DNA from: Desulfobacter latus
GTDB lineage: Bacteria; Desulfobacterota; Desulfobacteria; Desulfobacterales; Desulfobacteraceae
Assembly: GCF_013389365.1 (NCBI RefSeq)
Contig: NZ_JACADJ010000045.1
Span: 1 to 32,942 of the forward strand
Direction: 5' to 3'
DNA length: 32,942 nt
The notes under the pieces are model-generated. The model saw only the letters and a list, made by a program, of their open reading frames with translations. It ran no database searches and had not been told where the DNA came from. The position numbers were made by a program, and so were the translations under genes. Below, one piece after another: positions 23,979 to 31,536 of this stretch. Position 1 is the first letter of the stretch. Every line of letters starts with the position of its first letter.

Positions 23979-25208
23979 TCATAGACACCACCAGGGCACG
24001 GCCAGGACATCCTCCTTGATATACCGCAATGACGGTACCGCGCAAACGACCAGACATTTTTGTATGTTCTCTTTTGGAAAGCAATCTTTAAACGCCTGAA
24101 ATCCCCTGATATCTTTACGGGCAGGATTGCTTTTTGATTTTATTTCAACCGGATAAAGTCTGCCGTCCAGTTCAAGGATTAGATCGACTTCAGCGCCGGA
24201 ATGACTTCGGAAGTGGTAGAGATTGGGTTGAATGGGCCGTTTTTGAATGAGTTTTACGATTTCCATGACCACAAACGTTTCAAACAAAGCCCCTTGTAAT
24301 GGATGGGATGCGATGACGTCCGGTGAAGAAATTTTCTGCAGATTACAAATCATGCCCGTATCAGTGAAATAGCCTTTATTTTTTCCACTGATCCGCTTAA
24401 CCGGATTTCTGGAAAAGGCTGGAATAGAAAGCCACTGGAACGTCGATTCTGCTGTTTCTATCCAGGAACGCGCAGTATTCCTGGCAATCCCAAGCTCCCT
24501 GCCCAGTTGATTGTAGTTGATTTCCTGTGAGGTTAAAGCACCCAGCAGTCCGATAAATCTGCCAAAGGTTTGTAATGAACCGATATTTGCCACCTTCCGT
24601 ACATCCCGTTCAATATAGGTCTGCATGTATGACTGCCAATATCCCGGGATAAGCGTGTCGGGCAATTCTGAAATTCTGGGATAGCCTCCCTTCCATATCG
24701 TATCAAATACCGGGCGGCCCGTACCGGTGTCGGAGAAATCTTGCTTTTCAGGCTCTGAAAGCCATTGTTCCAGAAAGCGGCCCCCGGGTTTTTCATTTAC
24801 CTCACCATAGCTCATGGGCCAGAGGTTCAAAATAGCAACCCGGCCTGCAAGGGATTCAGAGATATCCCTGAGAACAGACAGGTTCTGGGAACCACTCAGG
24901 AGGTACATACCGTTCTTTTTTTCCTGATCTACGTTTCGTTTAATGGAATTAAGAAGCTCGGGTGCATACTGGACTTCATCAAAAAAAGCCGGGGGGGTGA
25001 TATTTTGAAGGAAAAAATCAGGATCCTGCCGGGCATTACCAATATCCATGACCGGATCGAATACGGTTGAACTTATCTTTCCGGAAAAAAGATTTTCCAC
25101 AAGGGTAGATTTCCCTACCTGTCGAGCTCCCAGGACTGCCACAACCGGGTAGTATTCAAACAGTTCCGACAACCTGTTTTCAATCAATCGATGTTTATAT
25201 TTGATCAT
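23979..25208 (-). CDS. AAA-family ATPase, DUF4143 (AAA_14) type
   Basis: A 409-residue protein with Walker A GARQVGKST near residue 30, the usual FFDEVQYAPELL Walker B-like segment, LLSGSQNLSVLRDISESLAGR and, in the C-terminus, the PD-(D/E)XK-like DUF4143 part (FRSHSGAEVDLILELDGRLYPVEIKS). I start at ATG 25208 (MIKYKHRLIENRL), where the family begins; an upstream in-frame ATG (25238) would lie inside a palindrome. Proteins of this family are widespread and of unknown function, often mobile or stress-linked. It is a stand-alone gene, convergent with etfA. A perfect inverted repeat precedes it. Confidence 0.88.
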   Translation of the reverse strand: MIKYKHRLIENRLSELFEYYPVVAVLGARQVGKSTLVENLFSGKISSTVFDPVMDIGNARQDPDFFLQNITPPAFFDEVQYAPELLNSIKRNVDQEKKNGMYLLSGSQNLSVLRDISESLAGRVAILNLWPMSYGEVNEKPGGRFLEQWLSEPEKQDFSDTGTGRPVFDTIWKGGYPRISELPDTLIPGYWQSYMQTYIERDVRKVANIGSLQTFGRFIGLLGALTSQEINYNQLGRELGIARNTARSWIETAESTFQWLSIPAFSRNPVKRISGKNKGYFTDTGMICNLQKISSPDVIASHPLQGALFETFVVMEIVKLIQKRPIQPNLYHFRSHSGAEVDLILELDGRLYPVEIKSKSNPARKDIRGFQAFKDCFPKENIQKCLVVCAVPSLRYIKEDVLAVPWWCL

Positions 25209-25211
25209 AAT

Positions 25212-25246
25212 CTTGATATTTATCAGTGCAAATGACAAATATCAAG
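25212..25246 (-). promoter_or_regulatory. Inverted repeat upstream of the DUF4143 ATPase (operator or hairpin)
   Basis: CTTGATATTT (25212-25221) and AAATATCAAG (25237-25246) are perfect 10-bp arms separated by 15 bases, only three bases before the ATG 25208. A start at 25208 leaves this repeat in the leader, where it could act as an operator or translation-controlling hairpin. Confidence 0.45.
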
Positions 25247-25262
25247 GTTTTGTTGTTCATTC

Positions 25263-26129
25263 CTAAACAGCAATTTCAAACCGAATAGCCGGGTGATGCT
25301 GATACCCGGTTAAACCTGTGTCCTTGTACTGCCAGTCAAAAATAGAGCTGAAAGAGGAGGTCTTTATACCAGGCAGTGAAAAGGGCTTTCTTTCAAGCTG
25401 TTGCGTCAGTCCCTGCACATGGTTTTCATAAATATGGGTGTCCCCGAGAAAGCCCACAAGCGTGCCTGGTTTAAAACCTGATTCCAGCGCCAGAAGCGTT
25501 AGCAGGAGTCCATAGCTTGCAATGTTAAACGGCAGCCCCAGGGCTGTATCCACGGATCTCTGGTTCCACAGCAGATTAAGCCGCCCATTGATGACGGTGA
25601 CCTGAAAACCGTAGTGGCAGGGGGGCAGGGCCATCTGACCGATATCCACGGGGTTCCAGGCGGATACAATCATCCGGCGGTCATTGGGATTGGTTTTCAG
25701 GGTGTCTACCAGATTTTTAAGCTGATCCACCCCGGACGGCACCGCTGCCTTGTCCCAGGCCTGGTATCCACCGCCAAAATGTCGCCATTGCCACCCGTAA
25801 ATGGGACCAAGCTCCCGTTCGTCCATCATTTTTTTCCTGGTCTCATCATCATGTCCGTAGGCAACCTTCGCCGGTGAGCACCATTCATCCCAGATGTGAT
25901 TATTTTTGTCCCGCAGCCAGTTTTTATCGGTGATGCCTTTGATGAAAAATTCCAGTTCCTGGGCCACAAGGGTAAAGGGCACATATTTGGTGGTCAGCAA
26001 TGGAAATCCTTCGGCCATGTCATGTTCAAACATGGCCCCGGCAATGGCAATGGTGTTCACGCCGGTGCGATTTTCTTTAACCTGGCCCTGGTCAAGTACT
26101 TTTCTGACAATTTTTGAATAGGCGTCCAT
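25263..26129 (-). CDS. thyA: Thymidylate synthase
   Basis: A 288-residue enzyme that methylates dUMP to dTMP with methylene-tetrahydrofolate. Catalytic C171 lies in MALPPCHYGFQV, the folate/dUMP region has R21 (ENRTGVN), RSVD at 191-194 and N202 (GLPFNIASYGLL), and H232/Y234 appear in LGDTHIYENHVQG. The length and order of motifs are those of ThyA, not flavin-dependent ThyX. It is a monocistronic leftward gene, between the DUF4143 ATPase and the repeat-rich region that leads to the CRISPR array. Confidence 0.97.
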   Translation of the reverse strand: MDAYSKIVRKVLDQGQVKENRTGVNTIAIAGAMFEHDMAEGFPLLTTKYVPFTLVAQELEFFIKGITDKNWLRDKNNHIWDEWCSPAKVAYGHDDETRKKMMDERELGPIYGWQWRHFGGGYQAWDKAAVPSGVDQLKNLVDTLKTNPNDRRMIVSAWNPVDIGQMALPPCHYGFQVTVINGRLNLLWNQRSVDTALGLPFNIASYGLLLTLLALESGFKPGTLVGFLGDTHIYENHVQGLTQQLERKPFSLPGIKTSSFSSIFDWQYKDTGLTGYQHHPAIRFEIAV

Positions 26130-26225
26130 GTTATATTTCCATTCTTACAGTTAAATGATGAGGAAAAATTCAGGCAATTGTAACAGACGAGTTTGAAAAA
26201 TCCACCCATGATTTTATTAATTTAA

Positions 26226-26300
26226 ACCATGAAGCGCATGAAGGACATGAAGATTGCTTTCTCAGTATATATTCTTCATGCGCTTCATGTCCTTCATGGT
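26226..26300. repeat. Inverted ATGAAG repeat element
   Basis: Left arm ACCATGAAGCGCATGAAG-GACATGAAG (26226-26252) and right arm CTTCATGCGCTTCATGTCC-TTCATGGT (26274-26300) pair with a few mismatches around a 21-base loop. Each arm is itself made of repeated ATGAAG units. The small open frame across it (26229-26438) is an artefact of the repeats. Confidence 0.7.
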
Positions 26301-26336
26301 AAAATAAAATATTTTCCGGCAGTTACATTTTGGATA

Positions 26337-26460
26337 CCAAATTTGGGCATCCTTCATTTGCCAGTTTACACTTTTTGGAGCAAGCACCTATTTTTTAGCA
26401 ATCATTCCCCAAAAAAGTGTAAAGTACTTTGGGGGTGATATGAAGGATGCCCAAATTTGG
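26337..26460. repeat. 124-bp nested inverted repeat next to the CRISPR array
   Basis: Perfect 21-bp terminal arms: CCAAATTTGGGCATCCTTCA plus T (26337-26357) and its complement ending GGATGCCCAAATTTGG (26440-26460). Inside, TTTACACTTTTTGG and CCAAAAAAGTGTAAA form a second, nearly perfect pair. The structure looks like a MITE with terminal inverted repeats, or a very long hairpin. It ends 10 bases from the first CRISPR repeat. Confidence 0.85.
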
Positions 26461-26470
26461 GAAGTTTTCC

Positions 26471-26951
26471 GTCTTAATCCTCTCTAATCGAGGCAGTCTT
26501 TCTGACGTGCAAGAGCGACCAAATCAGAACGGAAAAGCGAACATAGTCTTAATCCTCTCTAATCGAGGCAGTCTTTCTGACTGTAACATGGTACAGCCTG
26601 AGCATTTCGACAGCAATAAGTCTTAATCCTCTCTAATCGAGGCAGTCTTTCTGACAATATTTATCATGTTTGCATGCCCGTTAAAACTCAAGTCTTAATC
26701 CTCTCTAATCGAGGCAGTCTTTCTGACGAACAATCTTATGCACAAAACAAGAGTATTCTCCACCAGTCTTAATCCTCTCTAATCGAGGCAGTCTTTCTGA
26801 CATGGCGCGGTAATGTGGAAATCCGAAAAATGTTTCCGTGTCTTAATCCTCTCTAATCGAGGCAGTCTTTCTGACAAAACAAGCGTGGAAGATTCGTCGC
26901 GCCATGGCAGCCAGGGTCTTAATCCTCTCTAATCGAGGCAGTCTTTCTGAC
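26471..26951 (-). CRISPR. CRISPR array, 7 identical repeats, 6 spacers
   Basis: Seven identical 36-base repeats start at 26471, 26546, 26620, 26692, 26766, 26840 and 26916. Each begins GTCTTAATCCTCTCTAATCG and ends AGGCAGTCTTTCTGAC in plus orientation; an internal CCTC...GAGG gives a short stem. The six spacers (39, 38, 36, 38, 38 and 40 bases) are all different. Read on the minus strand the repeat ends GGATTAAGAC, resembling the GGATTGAAAC end of many type I-B/III repeats, and the AT-rich flank lies at the right, so I infer leftward transcription. No repeat is degenerate, so this is not certain. No cas gene lies in the window. Confidence 0.97.
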
Positions 26952-27190
26952 CCTGGGTAGTTGAAAGCCTTGGCCTGCAAGCCTTTCAGAAGCCGATTTA
27001 ACGGACCTACCCGATTTTCGGGGTTCGGAAAAAAATTTCACAGTGTTTTTTTGTTGCATTTCAAGTTAATTATTTGAAATTATTGATAATATCAAAATGA
27101 CGGACCTCCGCGGGTCCTGTTAACCCCCAATATGCCATGTTAATGGCTGCAATATAGCGGTGTTCGGACAAATTGTCAAAGAGCAGATGT
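26952..27190 (-). promoter_or_regulatory. Putative CRISPR leader and 3' end of the protease operon
   Basis: This non-coding stretch separates the array from the Lon-domain gene. It contains an AT-rich core with a perfect inverted repeat ATTTCAA/TTGAAAT (27058-27064, 27074-27080), a segment CGGACCTACCCGATTTTCGG near 27001, and a weak hairpin GGACC/GGTCC (27102-27117). These fit a leader for leftward transcription of the array and perhaps a weak terminator of the upstream operon. The leader function is an inference from position and composition. Confidence 0.45.
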
Positions 27191-27191
27191 T

Positions 27192-29306
27192 TTACTGATA
27201 GGAAAAAGGGAAAATTTCGTCATGGTGCCGTCGAACATGCTCCAGGGCTGAAAAAAAGGGACGGTCAAACAAAAATGCAAAGCGGGACGGGTTAAGTTGT
27301 CTGGCGTCCGCTTTGGCCTGGGCTTCCCAGTGATCGGTTTCAGCATTGACGTCAGAGGTGGACACAAGGTCTTTTAAAAATGCCAGGGGCTTGAGCATCA
27401 TGATCCCAATGGTCGGGCCAAGTGTGTTGTCTCGGCAGATTTCAAGGCTTTGTTCAAACAGTGACCGGGCATTTTCTTTATCATGACGCAGCAATGCAGC
27501 CCGGCCGAGATTAAAGCAGATTAACTGCCAGGGATGTCCGTGCCGGAGCGTCTTTGTTACATGGGATACAAGCCCGGTATAGAGGGTATCCGGAACCGCA
27601 ATGTCCTCCGCAGCCAGAAACCGGGCCGACATATTGATCTGAAATGGGTTCAGGTCCGGGACCTTTGCGGCGATCTGTCCGGCATCCTCAACCCCAAGGT
27701 ATTTAAACAGGCAGGCCAGTGCCCCGTCCATATCTCCAGCGCACAGGCGGGCCAGTCCCAGATAGCTGTATTGACGCATCCACTCGGGTTCAAGCTCCGG
27801 GGAACTGTTTTCGCCAAGGGCCTGGAGCGCCTTGCGCGACCAGGCCTCGGTGGCATCAATATACCGGGGTCCGCAAAAGGCGCTGTGTTGTACAAGGGTG
27901 CCGTAAAGCCGTCCCAGGGGCTGATCAATGACACAGCCCGATGCCGCCATCACCCGATGCCGCGTTTCCAGCAGGGCCAGCAGGCGCGTCAGTGATCCGG
28001 GCAGATCCGTTGTGAATTCAAACCGGTTATGGGCATTGACCAGCAGGGTGTTGAAAAATTCCACGGCCAGGTCCGCATCCAGGGTCATGGCATGCTCGGC
28101 CATCGCTTTGCCCTGCTGTTCCCAGATCTTTGCCCGGATCGTCTCTCCCCGGTGGTTGAACAGGGCCAGGTTGGCCGTACACCAGATCAACCCGGCCATG
28201 GGCCATTTTCCGGGCACCGCATCCGGGGCCGATTCGGTCAAAGCCTCGGCGGTGTCATGGCGCGAATAGTCCCGGACCATGCCGGCAAACGTCCGGGCAA
28301 AGCGGTTGAACAGCGCCATATCCGCAAATATATCCGCTAAAAGCCCCTGGACAACAGATTTTTGATACCCGAGCCATTGGCCGGGGAATCGCGCCATTTT
28401 ATCAATGAACAGCCCGGCATCCGCCAGGGCCATGGTAAAATCATGGAGCCGCCGGGCATGTTCATCCGAATAGAGAGTCGCAAGGGTCCAGGCCATATCA
28501 AACCGGGACACCGCATAAGGGGTCATCTGCCTGATGTGCTGTTCGTCCAGGGCCTGGGCCGGGGCGGACTGAACCGGGTGCAGAACGCATTTAAAGTGGT
28601 GTTCGCATGCACCATTGATCTTTTGATCCAGGTACCCCACGGAGGTGATGCCGCCATGGCCATCCAGACCGCCTGTGGCAATAACATCCGGGGAGACCGC
28701 GTGACCGGTCATCAGACTTTTCATACCAAGGCCCAGCGCCAGCGCGGCAGATCCATCGCTGAACTGCATCATGCCGCTGTCCACGGCCAGGGGAAACACC
28801 ACAAACCGCCGGTTTGACACCGCCGGGCAGGCGTGCCGGGCACATTGTTCCGCGCAGCAGATGCTGTCCTTAAACCTTGTATCCATAAGTTTCCGGGCCC
28901 AGGGTGGGATGAGAAGATCCGAAGACTCTGAAGGCACCAGCCCGGCAATAAACCAGACCACCCGGGCGGACCGGTTTCGTGCGACCAGTACCGGTATTTT
29001 GACCCACCTGCCGCTTTCCGGGGTTTCCATATCCGTCATTAAAAGCGTGTCCCGGGGACAGTGCCGGGCCAGGCAATCCCGGACCCCGGGAACAGGGGCC
29101 GGGTCCAGAAGCTGGTCAGCCCAGAGGCGACGATAAAACAGGGTTTTAAGCTGGGATGGGATGCCTGACGATTCAATTGTATGAAGATCATCATCAAACG
29201 ACGCCACGGTCGGATTGTATTTCAGCCCCTTGGAAAGATCCATTAATATAGATTCAAGATGGGAGTGACCATTCGGCGATTTAGCAATAAAAATAAGATT
29301 CTGCAT
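27192..29306 (-). CDS. Lon-type (S16) protease domain fused to a helical/TPR-like region
   Basis: I start at ATG 29306 (MQNLIFIAKSPNGH); an in-frame TTG 29333 overlaps the previous gene. The 704 residues comprise an N-terminal region (1-90), an S16 domain (about 95-285), and a helix-rich C-terminus (290-704) with TPR-like pairs (e.g. LGLARLCAGDMDGALACLFK, NLGRAALLRHDKENARSLFE). Catalytic S186 (FSDGSAALALG) and K229 (SVGYLDQKINGA) are 43 residues apart, exactly the S679-K722 distance of E. coli Lon, and the GHAVSPDVIATGGLD segment matches Lon. No AAA+, SAVED or CARF domain is seen. A cysteine cluster (CCAEQCARHAC) lies just before the active serine. It is last in a four-gene operon. Confidence 0.82.
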   Translation of the reverse strand: MQNLIFIAKSPNGHSHLESILMDLSKGLKYNPTVASFDDDLHTIESSGIPSQLKTLFYRRLWADQLLDPAPVPGVRDCLARHCPRDTLLMTDMETPESGRWVKIPVLVARNRSARVVWFIAGLVPSESSDLLIPPWARKLMDTRFKDSICCAEQCARHACPAVSNRRFVVFPLAVDSGMMQFSDGSAALALGLGMKSLMTGHAVSPDVIATGGLDGHGGITSVGYLDQKINGACEHHFKCVLHPVQSAPAQALDEQHIRQMTPYAVSRFDMAWTLATLYSDEHARRLHDFTMALADAGLFIDKMARFPGQWLGYQKSVVQGLLADIFADMALFNRFARTFAGMVRDYSRHDTAEALTESAPDAVPGKWPMAGLIWCTANLALFNHRGETIRAKIWEQQGKAMAEHAMTLDADLAVEFFNTLLVNAHNRFEFTTDLPGSLTRLLALLETRHRVMAASGCVIDQPLGRLYGTLVQHSAFCGPRYIDATEAWSRKALQALGENSSPELEPEWMRQYSYLGLARLCAGDMDGALACLFKYLGVEDAGQIAAKVPDLNPFQINMSARFLAAEDIAVPDTLYTGLVSHVTKTLRHGHPWQLICFNLGRAALLRHDKENARSLFEQSLEICRDNTLGPTIGIMMLKPLAFLKDLVSTSDVNAETDHWEAQAKADARQLNPSRFAFLFDRPFFSALEHVRRHHDEIFPFSYQ

Positions 29307-29322
29307 ACGTCTGCGCCTGCAA

Positions 29323-30474
29323 TTACCGGTCAAGGGAAGCGTTGTTGTGCAAAATCACCAGGCAAAACTGCTCATCCGCAGTCAACGGCCGATGAAATGC
29401 CGCCATAAAACGCCGCTGGCCGGGATCAACATGTACATCGCAGGCGGTCAGGACCCGGTTTGTCGAATCTTTAATAAATCCCTTAAATTCGTCGCCGGTA
29501 ACGTCAATTTCCGGGGCATCAACCACCCCGCTGATCGAAAAGGGATCGCAGGACGGGGTCTGATGTTCAATCCGGCATTCAACCGGCACAACGCCCGCTA
29601 AATCTTCACCGTCAAAGACGTAGTACGCCGCGGTCAGGTATTGGGTGTCGTCCTGTGCTGCGCTCATGGGCAGGAGATGATCGGGAAACCGTACCGCAGC
29701 CAGGCACGCATCAATGCTTTGGGGCGCCCAGTCCCAGTTAATGTCCGGAATTTTGTTTTTGATAAACATGATCATGGATTCAAGGATATCCGGCGTTGTC
29801 TCTTTTTCCACATGGGCCACAAGCAAGGGCACGGCCATGGAAGAAAAGACATATCCTGTTTCAATTTCCAGCTCCCGGAAAAACTGACGCGGATCGTTCT
29901 CTTTTAACGGGATGGGAACGATGGCCCAGGAGGGCAGAAAATCAGGTGCCTCATCCATTTGACGCACAGCGTCTACCACCTTGTTTTCCACAGTACCCGT
30001 ACAAGGCCCTAAAAAGGATTGATCCACTGCGTAGATATTCCAGGTTTCAATAAATAATTCCGACAGCCCGTGCATTAGATTTCTGGGGACCACCAGGTCA
30101 CCGGGTCCGGCCAGGGTCATGTCCGGCCAGATCTGGGCCACCGTAATGATGGTATCGTCTACAGATAAAATCAGCACATCAGGGGGCGTGTAATAATAGT
30201 TGTTTTTCCAGCAGCCCAGGTCCGGGTCCAGTTTCCGGATCTGGCCGGGGGCGGCCGGCGGGGTTTTTAGGGCATCGGAAAAATTGGATTCTATGTGTTG
30301 AACAAAATCATCCCATGCCTCGATTTCATCTTTTAAAAAGGTGGTGCAGAACGGGCAGATCCGATTATGTGCTTTAATCTGTTCGGCGTGATGATCAGAT
30401 TGTTTGATTGAGAGCGGGGGGCAGGTTCTAAGCTGTCTGGCCAGGGCCAGGGCGTGTTTTCGTGTATAATTCAT
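29323..30474 (-). CDS. Putative zinc anti-sigma-like protein (383 aa)
   Basis: The N-terminal region has HNRICPFC (H36, C40, C43), an exact HxxxCxxC signature of zinc-binding anti-sigma factors, with IKAHNRICPFCTTFLKDEIE preceded by helices (YTRKHALALARQL). The remaining 330 residues form an alpha/beta domain I do not recognise (PPDVLILSVDDTIITVAQIW, VVPRNLMHGLSELFIETWNI, PDFLPSWAIVPIPLKEND). No membrane segment is present, so it is cytosolic. Lying between a sigma-like protein and a Lon-type protease, it is the likely inhibitor and protease substrate. AAGGA seven bases upstream of ATG 30474 is good. The start is 12 bases after the sigma-like gene. Confidence 0.75.
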   Translation of the reverse strand: MNYTRKHALALARQLRTCPPLSIKQSDHHAEQIKAHNRICPFCTTFLKDEIEAWDDFVQHIESNFSDALKTPPAAPGQIRKLDPDLGCWKNNYYYTPPDVLILSVDDTIITVAQIWPDMTLAGPGDLVVPRNLMHGLSELFIETWNIYAVDQSFLGPCTGTVENKVVDAVRQMDEAPDFLPSWAIVPIPLKENDPRQFFRELEIETGYVFSSMAVPLLVAHVEKETTPDILESMIMFIKNKIPDINWDWAPQSIDACLAAVRFPDHLLPMSAAQDDTQYLTAAYYVFDGEDLAGVVPVECRIEHQTPSCDPFSISGVVDAPEIDVTGDEFKGFIKDSTNRVLTACDVHVDPGQRRFMAAFHRPLTADEQFCLVILHNNASLDR

Positions 30475-30486
30475 AGCAAATCCTTC

Positions 30487-31536
30487 TTATGCTTTTTCTT
30501 TGTGGGCATGCCAGGTATTCAGGTCTGCACACAATTGAAAACGGAAAAAATCCAGATCGGCCGTATCCATGGATTCTTGGCCGTTGTCCGGGGCAAGCCC
30601 ATCCAGCGAAGATAAAAAAAACTGAAGTCTATCAATCATTTTGTTCCGCTGGTAAGTCATGTTGGATTTTTTCCCCATAAGTTTAGATACGGCGTCATGT
30701 GTCAGATTTTTGCATAAAAAATAAAAAAACAGATATTTTTCGTTGTCCTCCAGATAATTAAAACACGTTTGCGCCCATGTGGTCAGTGTCCGTTTTTTAA
30801 TGTCGTTAAATGCATTGGGTGTCGGGCTGGTTTCTAATATACCGGGCGTATCATCGTCATCATCACTGCTTTCGCCGGACAGCACCCGGGCCTGAAGCGC
30901 CACATGCGCTTCAATCCATTTGATAAACGAATTCACCGGCAGGCTGATATCCGCAAGTCCTGCGCACTCAGCCGCAGATGCCCAGAAATATTCGGCCGCC
31001 TTTAAAATATTTTTTTGGCTGTTCAAGTCCGTCAGGGACAAGGGCAGGGCCGGGGAATAGGCAATATCTTTTAAATCGTCATCTGCAATGGCCGCCTGCC
31101 GGGCATCAATGGTTCGGCTGAAAAAATTTTCCCGGTGGTTTTGCTCGTTTTTAAAAAAACGGTCGGACTCGCCCAGGGCTCTCAGGATATTCCGGCGAAA
31201 CAGCCGCCAGGTGTCCCTTTGAATATCTTTCTCCCGTCGTGACAAGTCAACTAATTTGTCGTACAATCTTTTTTTGACCAGCCCCAAACCACTTCGCCCC
31301 ATCAGTGTCGACAACATGGATTCATCTTCAAGCAAAAACACCAGGCATTCCTGTTTCAGTTCTTCCTGGAATATTTTTTCATTCTCCGTCGTATCCTTGG
31401 GCGGTATCCCCCGTAGAAACAGCCCTTTTATTTTCATGGTGTAGTGAATCGAGTTAATCAATTTATCCAGAATGCCTTTGTTGGCCGGATCGTTCAGCCA
31501 TCTTTCAAATTCCCGGTTTAAACTCGTTTTTGTCAC
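30487..31536 (-). CDS. Sigma-factor-like protein (349 aa)
   Basis: A soluble protein with two parts resembling sigma factors: an N-terminal helical section (about 50-120) with EELKQECLVFLLEDESM and DIQRDTWRLFRRNILRALG like region 2, and a C-terminal HTH (about 260-312; LEDNEKYLFFYFLCKNLTHD, then AVSKLMGKKSNMTYQRNKMI) like region 4. A linker with an acidic run of five Asp (225-229) separates a further helical domain. It differs from ordinary ECF factors by its length, so the call is moderate; a transcription regulator with sigma-like HTH is possible. It starts with GTG, whose bases overlap the stop of the preceding gene (GTGA). Confidence 0.6.
   Translation of the reverse strand: MTKTSLNREFERWLNDPANKGILDKLINSIHYTMKIKGLFLRGIPPKDTTENEKIFQEELKQECLVFLLEDESMLSTLMGRSGLGLVKKRLYDKLVDLSRREKDIQRDTWRLFRRNILRALGESDRFFKNEQNHRENFFSRTIDARQAAIADDDLKDIAYSPALPLSLTDLNSQKNILKAAEYFWASAAECAGLADISLPVNSFIKWIEAHVALQARVLSGESSDDDDDTPGILETSPTPNAFNDIKKRTLTTWAQTCFNYLEDNEKYLFFYFLCKNLTHDAVSKLMGKKSNMTYQRNKMIDRLQFFLSSLDGLAPDNGQESMDTADLDFFRFQLCADLNTWHAHKEKA

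Noticed and set aside
26229-26438. Plus-strand open frame of 69 codons between thyA and the CRISPR array
   Set aside because: It runs across two inverted repeats and has no ribosome binding site; the protein is a translation of repeat units.
28029-28817. Plus-strand frames antisense to the Lon-domain gene
   Set aside because: They are shadows of a GC-rich coding strand; the minus-strand frame has the protease motifs and an operon context.
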